A DNA stretch of 64,000 nucleotides from Alnus glutinosa (lineage: Eukaryota > Streptophyta > Magnoliopsida > Fagales > Betulaceae): assembly GCF_958979055.1 (NCBI RefSeq), contig NC_084887.1:34698620-34762619 (forward strand), read 5' to 3'. A program made the position numbers and the translations under genes. The notes under the pieces were generated by a model, which saw only the letters and a list, made by a program, of their open reading frames with translations, made no database searches and had not been told where the DNA came from. Shown here one piece after another: positions 45,817 to 58,214 of the stretch. How positions within the stretch are numbered: the first letter of the stretch is position 1; each line of letters opens with the position of its first letter.

Positions 45817-46493
45817 ATGTCTAGCAGAAGGTCGAGGCAGTCGGGGGCTTCGAGGATCACAGATGACCAAATCATCGAGCTCGTTTCCAAGCTACGCCAA
45901 CTTGTTCCTGAGATTCGCAATAGGCGCTCTGACAAGGTACTTCCAAACTCTTTCTCTCTTTCTCTCTTAGAGCAGCTGCAGAGATTTAGGTCGTCTGGAA
46001 TTGTAACTAGCTTGCGTACGTGGCGCATGTGTCACATGTAATAGGACCTTTCGGGGTAGTTTCAACTTTGACCCGTATATCAAGGAACACATTTCTATAT
46101 ATACAATATTAATAATGTTTCATACTCATTAAGGTTCCCACCGACCCGTACTTCAACAGTCTTTTTGTTGGACCAGTGATGTAGTTTGTACATAAGTTGG
46201 AGAATACTGCAATTTCAGTAGTACTTCATTGTGGGTCTATATATATATATATATATGAATTTCCTTTTTCTGGCTGAGCCTTAGTACAGGTAGATCCGAT
46301 CCTATATAACAAGTTGGATATGGTTTCCTTTGTACAGGTGCCTGCGTCTAAGGTCCTTCAAGAGACATGCAACTACATCAGAAGCTTGCACAGAGAGGTG
46401 GATGATCTGAGCGAGCGACTCTCGCAGCTCTTGGCTACAATTGATGCTGATAGCGCTGAGGCTTCGATTATTAGGAGTTTGATTACGCAATAA
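45817..46493 (+). CDS. PRE: PRE-family atypical bHLH transcription regulator
   Basis: Two exons, 45817-45936 and 46338-46493, joined by a 401-bp GT-AG intron, encode 91 aa. It starts [19 protein letters not shown]. Helix 1 carries [12 protein letters not shown]; a short loop holds RRSDK, where the intron falls; helix 2 carries [20 protein letters not shown], and the end reads SIIRSLITQ. It matches Arabidopsis PRE1-PRE6 (91-94 aa, same exon structure). The family lacks a DNA-binding basic region and acts in the nucleus by pairing with inhibitory HLH proteins such as IBH1, freeing growth-promoting bHLH factors downstream of gibberellin, brassinosteroid and auxin. Which PRE member it is cannot be settled here. 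A polyadenylation signal AATAAA is at 46635-46640. Confidence 0.93.
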
Positions 46494-48650
46494 ATAACCC
46501 TTTTATCTACTCTATATATATATATAGTTGTGCTTTTATATATCTAGGCTTTGATCACTAGATCAAACAGAGGGTACGTAGTGTCTTTTTAGATTTGCAT
46601 TTTGCGGTGTGGAAAGCCTCTGTATAAGCTGTACAATAAAAGGACTTGCAGTAGCAATGCCTCTCGATCTTTTTATGTTTCTTTCTGGGATTTCAGTTAG
46701 TTAAGCTGTGACTTCGATCGTTAACCAATATTTGCGTACTACTTTTGCATGAAAAATGCGGCTTGCTATTTTCAATATTATTGGTCGCAAATGGCCGGCA
46801 AACACAATTAATGTTAAGCTTGATCAGCTTTTGTTGGTACCATCAGGATCCAGTGGGACAATTAACGTCAGCATGAGAACCCCAAATCATGCACTTTATG
46901 TGAGAATGATTTGATTGATCAATATTTGTTTTCTTATAAACACCCATTTTATTAATTATCATTAATTAGATATAATAGGACAACTACACCAAATTAACGA
47001 CCAAAACAACAGGATTAGCAAGGGAAAGGGTATCTTAACTTATCCGTTATATATATTGACATGTAAAGGGGTGCTATTGATCATGATACAACAAATATCA
47101 ATTTTTTTTTTTTTATATATATATATTTAATTAAGTGATTAAATTTGCTATTTTTTTTTTATCTATATAAATTTTTAGAATAATTATTGATTTAACATGG
47201 TATTGAGTTTAAACCCGATCGAGTTTCGTAATTTGCCTCTCATTTCAATTAAATATATCATGCACGTGTTAATATTTTTTTTTTTCATATATAGGTTTTG
47301 AAAATTTTTAGGGAGCTTCTATCATCAGTTGTAGAACATGCCACAGTACGTACGGTAGCTGCTTAAATATATATTGTTGATCAAAAAGGCACATAAATTG
47401 CTGTACTAGATGCACGCTTCATAGTTTACATGACCAAACTACTATAAACTGATAAAAAAGGTAGAATTTATGCCCCATGTTTGTCAAGTACAAATGAAGT
47501 TGTTGGTAATGGTACCAAAACCCCACGTACGGTGGCCTCAATATTGCCTTCCAGGAAGGAGCCTAGAAGAAAAGGAGGATTAAAAGGGTTTATTGGAGAG
47601 ATCCGATAAAGCTACTCCGACTCCCAAGTCATAAACGGTGAGGTAGATGGGTAATTGGGCATAATAAGGCAAAGGATTGAATTGCATACTTTTGGGGCTC
47701 AACTTGGGCTACTTGTATAGGGCATAGGCTAATGTCCTCTAGGGTTTGGAGAAATTCTCGTCAAAAAATTATTTCTGAAGTGAAAATTCTCCCATTCAAT
47801 TTGTTACGGAGGTGATCGAACAAGGCGTAAAGATTCGGTTATTTGAGCTGTCAGAAGAAGCATAATTGTTTCCATACTTGTTTGCCTATCGGCCTTTCTT
47901 TGGTGAGAGTGCATTTGGATCTCGATCGATGGCTTGCTTGAAGGGCGGCTCTTGGCGATTAGCTGGGCCGTCATGTCGATGGGTCACTAAATTGTCTGGC
48001 TGTCTAGGCCAACGAGCCTCGGGTGGGCTCCATTAAAGGATGGGCCATTTGCAAGATCCATCTATTGGTATTTGGGTCCCTCCGAGAGTCTTCCAATTCT
48101 TTTGGATGATGGAATTTGACATTAGTATCCCTATATAAGTTTGTTGGTAGATCTTTGCCCTCCAGAAATAGTTAAGGGTAACCTTCACTTTTGCAGAACT
48201 AGAATGATTCATTATGTTTGTATTCAATATGCGTGAGAGCTGCCTGCACAGCACAGGCACTTCCATGAACACACGCATCTCTGCGCCCAGAGATTTTTTA
48301 GATCCGACAACAAGAAAAGGGACTAAACTTTCCCCAAAAATCCCGTGCCTAAGCCAAACACAACATCTAGATCTACACAAAAGCTAGCCTGTCGGCCCTT
48401 GACACAGAAATTTAGTATTTTATCTCGCTGGTCGATCAGAAGATGATATGCGTCACTTCTCATATAATTTGCGAGCGGGACGATCGATGGTGATAAATAT
48501 TTGAGATAATTAAAGGAAAAATTATTAAATTAGTCATAAGGTTTTTATTTCAGTTGACGAAGAAAAAAAAGCTTTTAAGAAACGTAAAATAGTTTACGCT
48601 TCTTATCTGTGTAAATTAATTTTCTGCCGTGCGCTCTCCCCCATTTACAA

Positions 48651-48766
48651 GCAGGCTATATTGTTAGAGGGCCTCTTATGGAGCCTACCTGTTTGAGAAG
48701 GTCTTGGGCTGCCTGAACACCTATTCGAAAAAGTAGGCTCCACAAGAGTCATTTCATAATTGCCTG
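48651..48766. mobile_element. MITE-like hairpin
   Basis: GCAGGC (48651) pairs with GCCTGC (to 48766), and inside it CCTCTTATGGAGCCTACCTG pairs imperfectly with AAAGTAGGCTCCACAAGAG. Arms of about 45 bp surround a loop of about 25 bp. No coding content; no clean target duplication. Confidence 0.6.
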
Positions 48767-49850
48767 CCCGAATTGCAAGTAATATTATAGGCAGATAATT
48801 GCAATGGATCTCAATCTCACCCCAAATGCTATTCATTCTTACATACTCTCTTCCTTCGTATTCCTCTTTGCTGTCTCTCACTCTTTCTTTTTTGTAACTC
48901 CTTATATTATATGAAAATATAAGACATCTTTAATGACTTTTCATACTAATCAAACGCTAGATAATGTTTTTCAAATTATTTTCAAGATTATAAACAAACA
49001 GCAAAAAATAGTCAAATCTAAATAAAAGTATTTTACGCCAAAACAGAGCCTAAGCGAGAGAATCTGACCTCAAAATAGTTTGCTCGAAAATGAATTTTGA
49101 CCCTTTTCGCCTACAAAATATACGTACTGAGGAGAAGGAATGTGTAAAAATGTTTTACACGCGTTCTTTTGGGGATACGTATAGGAAGGGATAAAAACTT
49201 GGAACTTCGCAATTGGTCGTGGGTTTTCAAGAATTAATCAAGATTGATTATGACTAACTTAGAGAATTTCGTCCCTACTGGTTTTGTACTTTAGTGCCTA
49301 ACCAAATGGGCTTTTGGCATCCTTTATTTTATTTTATTTTTAAAGTAGATCCACCTTCATTATAAATTAGCAATCTAAGCTTAACATTCTATATGAAAAA
49401 TACCATTAAAACATAGAGGGCACTCTTCAAAATTAAATTCGTTCTTCACTAAAAATGAGTGCGTCCTTCACAAAATTGTAGGCAACTTCATTGACAATTT
49501 GCCATGCATGTATGAGAAACATTCCACTGAATGAGGTCATTTAATACACCACGAGCCTCCTCAATAATATGGTCATATTTACTCAAATTACAGCGTTCCT
49601 TTCTCAAAGCCTGCACCACTTGGGAGAGTATTACCTTCAAATTCCACGTGTTGATACCCTAGCTTCCTACAGAGTAAAGCGACTCACCAATCTGCAGTGG
49701 TTAATTGGTTATATTTAAAGATTAATTGTTTATGTCACATTAATAGAGTTAAATAATAATGAGATAAAAATATAGTTTTTAAAAATATATTATTTTAAAC
49801 GTTCAACAAAGATAAAGATAGGAAAAGAAGAAGAATCAAATAGGTAGGAA

Positions 49851-49852
<2 letters not shown>

Positions 49853-49912
<60 letters not shown>
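49853..49912. repeat. (TA)n microsatellite, about 60 bp
   Basis: Uninterrupted alternating TA. Confidence 0.97.
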
Positions 49913-49916
<4 letters not shown>

Positions 49917-50427
49917 CAAATTCTGTATTAAGTCTCCTCTGAATTGAAAGATTTGACCTTATTATTTGTCGTATAAGTCGGTGTATCATTGGATCAAGGT
50001 TGGGTCATTTTTACCTTTAGGTATATCTTGAAGTGAAAAAAAAGGAAATATATATATATATATTGGATCAACGTACAACTTAACTAAAACATTATAATGT
50101 TCCAAAATCTGGAATATAAAACTTATGAGCTTCAATTCGCAACTGTTACATAAATTATTAAATATATATCAAATTTGAAAAAATGAAAAGCTTTATACAT
50201 TGAATTTGACAAGACCTTGATATATTGATTAAATAATTATTAGGTAAATTGTTTTTATCAAATCATTATTTTTTTGACTCTCTCTCTCTCTTCCATTTTC
50301 CTCCCACATGTGGAAGAAAAATAATTTGGTAGTCGGTGGTAGAAAGCACCCCCTAATTTCCTCCCTTTCTTTCCTCTTTTGTCTTATACTCTGAGCGGTA
50401 GAAAACTTATATATATACACACACAGA

Positions 50428-50553
50428 GTAATGCTAAAACATCTTTTGGTGTTCTCTTGATGTTCTTTTGAAATTGTATAGATATAATTTTTTAATTACA
50501 ATTATGTCATTTCAGGAGAATACCAGAAGAACACAAGAGATGCTCCAATATTT
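50428..50553. mobile_element. MITE-like inverted repeat
   Basis: The left arm (AATGCTAAAACATCTTTTGG..., 50431 on) aligns with the reverse complement of the right arm (AATATTGGAGCATCTCTTG...), and similarity continues through TTCT-rich and TTGAAAT/CTGAAAT blocks to the centre. About 125 bp in all, moderately diverged. Confidence 0.5.
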
Positions 50554-51974
50554 TTCATATATATCCTCTCCAAATTCCGTCTATTGTTCTACTTACTGAG
50601 AAAAATATAAAAATTAGTTTTTGTGGTTTATTTGATTTATAATTAACTATATGTGATGTTAAAATGAACTCATAGATCTATAGGGTAGCTACTTGATGGA
50701 TTCAGTTAGTTTATCATGTCAGAGTCAATAAAATGATTTAACTTGTACGGTAAATAGTAATTTTATTTGGCTGAGAATGTTATATGATTTAAATTTCTGG
50801 TTAATTTTTTTACTAATTCATATTTTTTAGAAGTTTTGTATATTTTATTTTCTGGAGAGGGAGAAAGAGTGAGCTCGTGATTAATATTTTGGATTAACCT
50901 ATGAGGAGCCTTTATACTTTATAGTAGTAGTAACATTAAAATATATTCGAGTAGAGCGTGATTTCACTCTCCTTGCGAGAGCGTGGAATTGTCTTAATGT
51001 TCCCGACTCCCCGTCGTTGGTTTCGCGTAATCTGATTGGCGTGGAATCAAATTGGAGATTGGGTTACCGACCAACTCTTTTTTTTTTTAATTTATTTATT
51101 GCCAGTACATTGTTCTTTTTCGAAAATGCTAACTCTACCTATAATTAGATATTAGAGTTATAGTTCCATTTACGTACCATTTGTCACATCAGTTAAAAAA
51201 TTAAAAATTTATTTGCCAACCAAAAACTTTTGAGAGTGGGCAGTTACTGCCAAACCTTGGCGGGCGATCACACCACTTATGCCGAATGAAATGAGAGTTG
51301 ATTGGTACACGATTTGTACACAATATAAAATATATGGGTCATTTTAGGTATCTTGTGCTGTGCAAGAAACTTTTTCTAAATGAAATATGGTGGATACCAC
51401 TATTTTTGTATGGAGGTCAGAGGTGATGGCAAGTTGGCAACTAGGAAAGGGGTTGGGCATTTTTTTTAGACTGACATGACGTGATACTGCCATGCAGTGG
51501 TACGGGTAGCATTACTTCTTCTTTTTTTCTTTTTTCTTTTTTTTTTTTAAAAAAAAACAGAATTTTGTGAGAAAACTTCACTTAATTCCTTGAAACTCTT
51601 ATACTTTTGCAATAATTCACCAAAGTTAAAAAAGTTAAAAATAAAAAATAAAAAATTCTCAATATAGTGTATCGAACTTTCAATTTTTTATAATATCACA
51701 TTTCCTATTAGGATTTGGGGTTAAATCAGACCGTCGATGGGTAAAATTACCATTATACCCTTATAAACTTTTTTAAATTACAAAATTACCCTTAAATTAT
51801 ACCCTTCTCTTATTTTTTAATTTTTTTTTTTTTTTAAAATAAAGGGTCTTTTAAGAATTTGAACAGCCTTGGGTAAATCCTAGCAAAGGGGTGAGTTTTT
51901 GAATTTTGAAAGAGTAATTACAGAACTGATGAAAGTTTAAGATAATTAAGTGATTTTTTTCCTAATTTTGCCGT

Positions 51975-52016
<42 letters not shown>

Positions 52017-52345
52017 AGAAGAGGGTCCCGGTATGCCTGGGGGGTTTGGGTTACCAAGCTGAATGTAGATTTTCTGGCATGCCATGTCATCAAAATTGGT
52101 ACATATGCATCAGGATTAAAATGATCCATTTAATCTGTCAAAAAAAAAAAAAATGATCCATTTAAGAAAATTTATGGACAGAACTAACAAGGAATATTTT
52201 TTATGAATGAAACAAAAATTTGGATAATTATTTATTTAGAAAATAAAAGAAAATCCATGTAACCCTCAAAGGCTCAAATTACCGAAACTCGTACTAATTA
52301 ACGGTGCTTTCTGACTCGGAAAATGAATCCTGTTTGGTTTGCTTG

Positions 52346-52445
52346 AATCTGGTGATACTACTGATTGCAACACAGAAATCTGATCTTCTTCTTCGGTTAA
52401 ACTTACCAAATCTGGTGATAGTAATGATTGCAACACAGAAATCTG
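52346..52445. repeat. 37-bp direct repeat
   Basis: AATCTGGTGATACTACTGAT... at 52346-52382 recurs with two changes at 52409-52445. Both copies end TTGCAACACAGAAATCTG; 26 bp lie between them. Confidence 0.85.
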
Positions 52446-52620
52446 GTGACCACCATTTTTTTTATTAAGAATATTTTTGTTATTGAGGGTGGATATTCAT
52501 AATTTTTTATAGTTTAAAAAAACATTGACGCAATATAAAGTTTCGGAAAAACATTAACAATTAAGTAATGATTTGCAGAAGAGAGGTATATAGATTTTTC
52601 CCATTTACTTATCTTATTAT

Positions 52621-52661
<41 letters not shown>

Positions 52662-52754
52662 TTAATTCATTACCAATCAATATCCCTAATAGAGTTATTA
52701 AATTTCAGACCTCAAATTTGAATGTCTAACAATGTATTTATAGAAATCCAATAT

Positions 52755-53155
52755 ATTTTTAGAGAGTAGTGCTAGAAACCTTGGATAAGTCATTATTTTT
52801 TTTGAACAGGGATAAGTCATTATTATTATTATTATTATTATTATTTTTTTAAAAAAAATAAAAATTGATTAACACTACCACATCAACATTAGGAAATAAA
52901 AATGTGTTTTTAAGCATTACTCATTTATAATTATGAGATAAAAATGTAGTATATAACATTACTCATTTATAATTACGAGTGATGCTAAAAGCTTAAAAAT
53001 CACATTTTTATCATACGATGCTGACGTGACAGTTCCAACCAACCTTTTGATAATTTATTATTTAAAAAAAAAAATCCGATAATTAGTTGAAGCTGCCATA
53101 TCAGCATTGCCGGATAATTATAAGATAAAAATGTGATATGTAACGTTTTTTTATA
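52755..53155. mobile_element. Nested MITE cluster
   Basis: GAGTAATGCT/GAGTGATGCT-type ends with AAAAATCACATTTTTATC and TGCTGACGTGACAG-type interiors recur in both orientations: around 52757 and 52860-52925 (inverted), 52977-53037 (forward) and 53090-53150 (inverted). The last two form one complete hairpin element of about 175 bp; the earlier copies look like half-elements into which it or a relative inserted. Confidence 0.5.
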
Positions 53156-53225
53156 TAATTATTGCAACATTAATGGTTTAACCAATTATATCGAAATTAT
53201 ATCTTGTAGGCACGCGCTCTATTCT

Positions 53226-53363
53226 GCGTGGGATTAGCACATTCGAGATGATAACACTTAAAGCAGAAGCAACATAAAAAGAAGAGTAATGGAATACTCC
53301 AGAATCATCATCTTCTTCTACTCTGTCGTTCTCTTACAGGTGCTCACCTCTGATCAAGAACAG
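53226..53363 (+). other. Probable 5' UTR exon of the BPA1-like gene, with an upstream ORF
   Basis: A strong donor CAG|GTACGT follows 53363, and a strong acceptor TTTCCAG ends at 54679, 43 bp before the main start codon. Joining them gives a leader exon plus exon 2. Within the leader, ATG at 53289 opens a 47-codon upstream frame (MEYSRIIIFFYSVVLLQVLT...) that runs across the junction and stops at 54746-54748, overlapping the main ATG (54723) out of frame. The 5' end of the exon is a guess. Confidence 0.45.
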
Positions 53364-54722
53364 GTACGTGCAAAGGATCATTTCCTAAAATTCACAATGT
53401 TAGATTTGTTGGGTTTGCAATCTTTCTTGTTAATGTCCACTACCCACCTTTCAAGCACGCATATAAATCACTGGGCCACTGGCTTAATCAGTTCGTTCTG
53501 TTTCTAGTTCCAGAAACCTTTAATGAGTTCAGAATATGTATGACTTTTTATTTTGGAATATTCAGTACCCAGCATCAAGAACTTTTCGTTTTCGTTTTCC
53601 TCTTTGTGGTACTGCCCTGATGTTAATTCCTGGAGTCTTATATACGTGTGGTTGTGACAATTTAGTCTGTGTTTTGTCATTTAGTTTTTATTATATCATT
53701 AGCTTAATGATGCTATTAAGTTTCAAGTAAAACTAACTTTTTTGGACCAATTTAAGTGATGTGAGATGATTTTGTTGTGAAAAGTGGAATTTCTAAAGCT
53801 TGATTTTTTTTAGTTTGTTATAACCTTCCCTTTTGGGAACCCATTTGTTTCCAAACTATTATTCAAAGAATCAACTTGTCCCTAATTCCCCTAACCCAAA
53901 GATTACTTGGATAAATGCCAGCCCTCTTTATCTATTAAAAGCCACTATGGTCATTTTAGTAGAGTTGAATTCTCTAAGTCACGCAAGCAGTTTCACTTTA
54001 ACCAAAGTTCAATCTTTTCCCGCTTGCATTGTTTGACTTGCCTTGATGCTTCTAATGCAAGTTAAGCTTTTGCTTTTAAGATTTGGCATGCTACTGCATA
54101 TTATGATGGCCCCAAGGTTTTCTCTTCCTTTAATTCTGGATCATTTTTAATTAAAAATCCATTGTCATGCTCATAAGTACATTTTGATTTACATTAATAC
54201 ACACAAAGCTATGCTGCATAAGCATATCACCTAATCTATTGATCACTAATAAGGCTACAGGTGGTATTTACTTAGAATTTACAGCTAACCCAGAGAAAAA
54301 CTTCAGGTTTTCAGTGGAAGCCTGATATTATTCTTACTAGATGTTAGAAGCACCCAGTCATATGGGCCATCATAGACTATGTGCTCATGCAAGGGATTGA
54401 TAAGAACTGGGGACCACTAAGTTATGGACCTCAGTCACCACCGAAAGGGAGCCTGCCCTAGATGATAATGTCTTCTATCTCTTTCTGATATCTTTCTTAT
54501 CCTTAATGTTTGTTCCTGCAAAATATGGCCTTATAATGAAACATCAAAAGTAATGAAATGCAATGCCTTCATCATTGTTAAGTGTTGAAGTAACCAAAAT
54601 GATTCTTATGTGATCCGTTCTACCTTTTATTGAACTAAGGTGCTGAAATTTTGTTTCATATTGCTTTTTAACTTTCCAGGTTCATTCAAATCCAACCTTT
54701 TTCTTTGTGAAATTTCAAAACA

Positions 54723-57700
54723 ATGTACCCTGGTTCTTACACTGCTGAAGTTACAAGCTTATCTCCCAATGCAACAGAGAAGGATGTTTATGATTTTTTT
54801 GCTAACTGCGGTGTGATCGAGCATGTTGAAATTTACAGGTATAACTCAGCTACCCTGCTTCTAGTTGCTGAAAACAAATCCACTTATCAATTCAATCTCC
54901 ATAATGATGGTTTGGTCATGATTACATTTGGATTTTTGTCCAAGCTGTATGGAAACAATAAAAAAAAGCAATGCCATTGTGCGACTTGAAATTGATTCAA
55001 TTATGCTCGTACAGAAACAAGTACAATGAATTTTACTTGGCATTCACATCTTCATAATCTAGGATGGGGTCATCAAAGGCATGGAAGCTATCAGCATAAT
55101 TTACAGAGAACTATGAATTTTAAGATTTCATGATATGAAAAGTGAATTATATATTTGCCTTTCAATTCTCATTTTCTGTACCAATGTTCGCAACTACCCC
55201 ATCACTCACATTGATGGTAGTGTAAAATTATGATAAATTCTCCATTTGGTGAATAAAATTTGCCCTTAAACAATAATGTTCTTCCTTGAACCCAATTTAA
55301 CTAAGCAAAACAGAAAGGAAAAAAAAAAAGTGTACAATCCTGGAATTTTACAAAGTATCTGAACGCAAATTTTTTCAGCAAGCTTTCAAATTATCTTCTC
55401 TTTCCCTCCATCTTTTTGATGGCCAAAAGGAATATACCTGATTTCTAGAAACTCTTAAAAAACTTAGCTAGAGTTCTTTATAGCAACCATAACTATAAGC
55501 TCCCTTAACTTCTAGCAACTCCCCTGTCGATTCTATGCAGACAAGAAAGAAAGAAAAAAAAAATGCACAAAGATTTACGTGGTTTGAAGTTGTGCCTACC
55601 TCCATGGGAGAGAGATTGTTTCCACCATATCATATTTGTGAGGCATAAGTTCTATAGCATTAATTGAACACATATTAGTAACCTTAATAGGAATTATGAC
55701 ATCTGTCTGATTTGGAAGTTGCTTTCTTTGTTATAAAAATCAGATCTGGTGAATCTGCTTGTACTGCATATGTGACATTTAAAGATGCTTATTCTCTGGG
55801 AACTGCTGTTTTGCTCAGTGTAAGTTGCTTTGCAAACTCTCTGGGAAGAAATGAGTACTTAATATTGTTATGGGAACAAACTAGTGGCCTATTTATGTAG
55901 TTATGTGGATACTACAGTTTATTGCCTCCCTCAAACCTGTTATCTTTATTTTTTGGTGGATTTGCAACAAGAGTTGTTGTTTGATATGTTTCTTTTTTTG
56001 ATGAATAACAAGAGTCGTTTTGATAATAATACCATTTTGAGTGTACTCAATACTGTATTATTTGACTTCAATATTGTGCCAAGGGAGTCTGGAATTTTTT
56101 TCCTACATTAATCTCAGTTGTATGATTTGACAAGAATGTAAGCTAGAGACTTTAATAGAAAGTCAATGTGTTTATGTCTCCTTGAGAATATTTTAGAATT
56201 TGTTTTGTTTGACATCCAAGGATATTCTCAGATTTGAGGAATAATATCTAATAGTGCTCATAAAAGTTATCTGGAAAATGAAAATTGAGATATAGGTATC
56301 CCTCTTTCTACTTACCAATCAGCAATATTCAAGTTCTCCAGACAATCAGCTATGAATTAGCAAGTGGCAATAGTTGCTTCTCATTTGAAGTGCTCAACTA
56401 TCAACGTGAGAAAAAGTTAGTGACTTCTTTCTGTGGATAAAATCTAAAATATTTGAAATAAGTTAATTAGAATATAATTTTCCACCAAATTATATCAAAA
56501 GACTTCCTACTGGAAATACTTGATTTTCCTACAATTACATTTTGCTGATAACATTTTTCATTTTTCATTATTACCTATATCGGTGTTGTCAAAGGCAAGC
56601 TGGGAGCTTGCCTAGGTGCTAGAGCGAGGCGGGGTGCCTCTGAAGCCTTGAGGTGAGGTGCCTTTATTGAGACACTTGCCTTTAGCACTTAGGCGAGTGC
56701 CTTGCATAAAGTTCCAGGTGCTTGAGGCAAGCGCCTCTAAGTTCCTATAGTTTTATAAATGGACTGAATAGTCCTAAGTGAAATAGCTTATTAAACTTCA
56801 GTAAAGGATAATTTTGTCATCAGCAAGGGTGAGTTACTAGCATCGATAAAAATGTGTGGTTTGGGGATTCCTACCAATAAAAGGCCAGAAAGGCAGAAAT
56901 AAAGGCAGATAATATGTTTTATAGTCCAGCTCCTATCCATTAGAAAAAGAGTCACTTGATTGTAATATTCCACTGCATTAAATACATATGGAATCTATGT
57001 TTATAATATTTTACTATGTATAGAACTTGGTGCCTTACTTCACTTGCGTGACTTGCCTTTTTGACACCTCAGGCCTCAGGCTATACAAGGACTTGGTGCC
57101 TTGTGATTGCCTTTTGGCTTTTGACAACACTGGTATACATACATCTATGAATTTTTAACATGCTCTCATATTGAGAGATATCTTTGAGATAAGTCATTCA
57201 TTGGTACTTAACAAAATTGAATTTTCATGGGTGTTGAATTACGCTGAATTGAAAGTCCAACGTGCAACGAGTGAACATTGAATCTATCCGTACGGCACAA
57301 CTATCTGATGTTTTTACATATCAATTGATTTCCATTGTTCAATTTTGTGTGTTTCAGGGAGCCACCATTTTAGATCAATGCGTATGCATACAAAGTTGGG
57401 GAACATATACAGATGAATCTGATCCTTGGAATAGTTCATCATGGATGCCTGAAGATGATACTAGCTCAACGGTATGCATCGTTCCTTCTGCTGGCTGTAG
57501 GAGTTGGTTGCTTGGTTCATTACATAAATTATATTTCACATGATAAGCTTGGATAATCATCATAGGAATGCAGTAAGGAAATTAAAAATGTTGCTATAAG
57601 AAATTCATAGGAGGGACAGGTTTGGTGGACTTGCTATCTGGTAGACTGCTTTTAGCAGATTGTGAAATGGGGACCCAGCTTTTTAATTTTCCACTATGAG

Positions 57701-58214
57701 CAATACTTTGCATTTTGAACTGTTCTGTTAAGCTAAACTCGTATGGTTTTAGCAGGCTCCTCACATGAGACAATGCACCTCCACCCCAGGAGAAGCCGTA
57801 ACAGTGGCTCAGGAAGTTGTTAAGACAATGTTAGCCAAGGGATATGTTCTGGGCAAAGATGCATTAATCAAGGCCAAAGCCTTTGACGAGTCCCTTGGAG
57901 TCTCAGCTACCGCTGCAGCTAAGGTTGCAGAGCTTAGCTATAGAATAGGGCTTACCGAACAGATTTATGCTGGCATGGAAACTTTTAAGTCTGTGGATGA
58001 TAAGTACCATGTTTCAGATATCACCAAGTCAGCCGCAACTGTCACCGGGACAGCAGCTGTAATTGCAGCGAGGGTTACGGGGAAAGCAGCTGTTGCAGCA
58101 GGTACTGCTGTAGTCAACAGCAACTACTTTGCCAAAGGGGCGCTTTGGGTTTCAGACATGTTGACTCGTGCAGCCAAAGCTGCCGCTGATATGGGTAGCC
58201 ATGATAGTAAATAA
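54723..58214 (+). CDS. RRM protein, BPA1 (binding partner of ACD11)-like
   Basis: Coding exons 54723-54838, 55744-55819, 57358-57471 and 57756-58214, all with GT-AG introns, give 254 aa. The N-terminal RRM (about 3-75) begins YTAEVTSLSPNATEKDVYDF and includes CTAYVTFKDAYSLGTAVLLS. A serine/acidic linker follows (DESDPWNSSSW). The C-terminal half is the Ala-rich helical region of this family: GEAVTVAQEVVKTMLAKGYV, LGKDALIKAKAFDES, DITKSAATVTGTAAV, KGALWVSDMLTRAAKAAADM. BPA1 proteins bind ACD11, a sphingolipid transfer protein, and damp reactive-oxygen and cell-death responses; they are not known for classical RNA binding. The start is the first ATG giving a full RRM. Intron 3 (1538 bp) holds a transposon. 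Assignment to the wider BPA1-like group is firm; ACD11 binding is inferred. Confidence 0.88.
56581..57132. mobile_element. hAT-like transposon inside intron 3 of the BPA1-like gene
   Basis: The ends CGGTGTTGTCAAAGGC and GCTTTTGACAACACTG are inverted copies with 14 of 16 bases matching. Beneath both ends lies GC-rich sequence with repeated GGTGCCT/AGGCGAG/CTTGCC words, and an AT-rich centre. Length 552 bp, no transposase. The TIR type resembles plant hAT elements, but no clean 8-bp duplication was found (flanks ACCTATAT and GTATACAT), so the superfamily is tentative. Confidence 0.6.

Larger units (their letters stand above)
46641..53225. other. Long intergenic region with MITEs and simple repeats
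   Basis: No gene recognised. Besides the items listed separately it holds poly(A) runs of about 35 at 51979-52014 and 52623-52658 and small (TA)n tracts. The less AT-rich part at 47500-48450 has a 115-codon minus frame (48033-48380) with no recognisable domain; I do not regard it as a gene. Confidence 0.5.

Noticed and set aside
48033-48380. 115-codon minus-strand open frame
   Set aside because: No recognisable motif, no promoter or splice signals; kept as non-coding.
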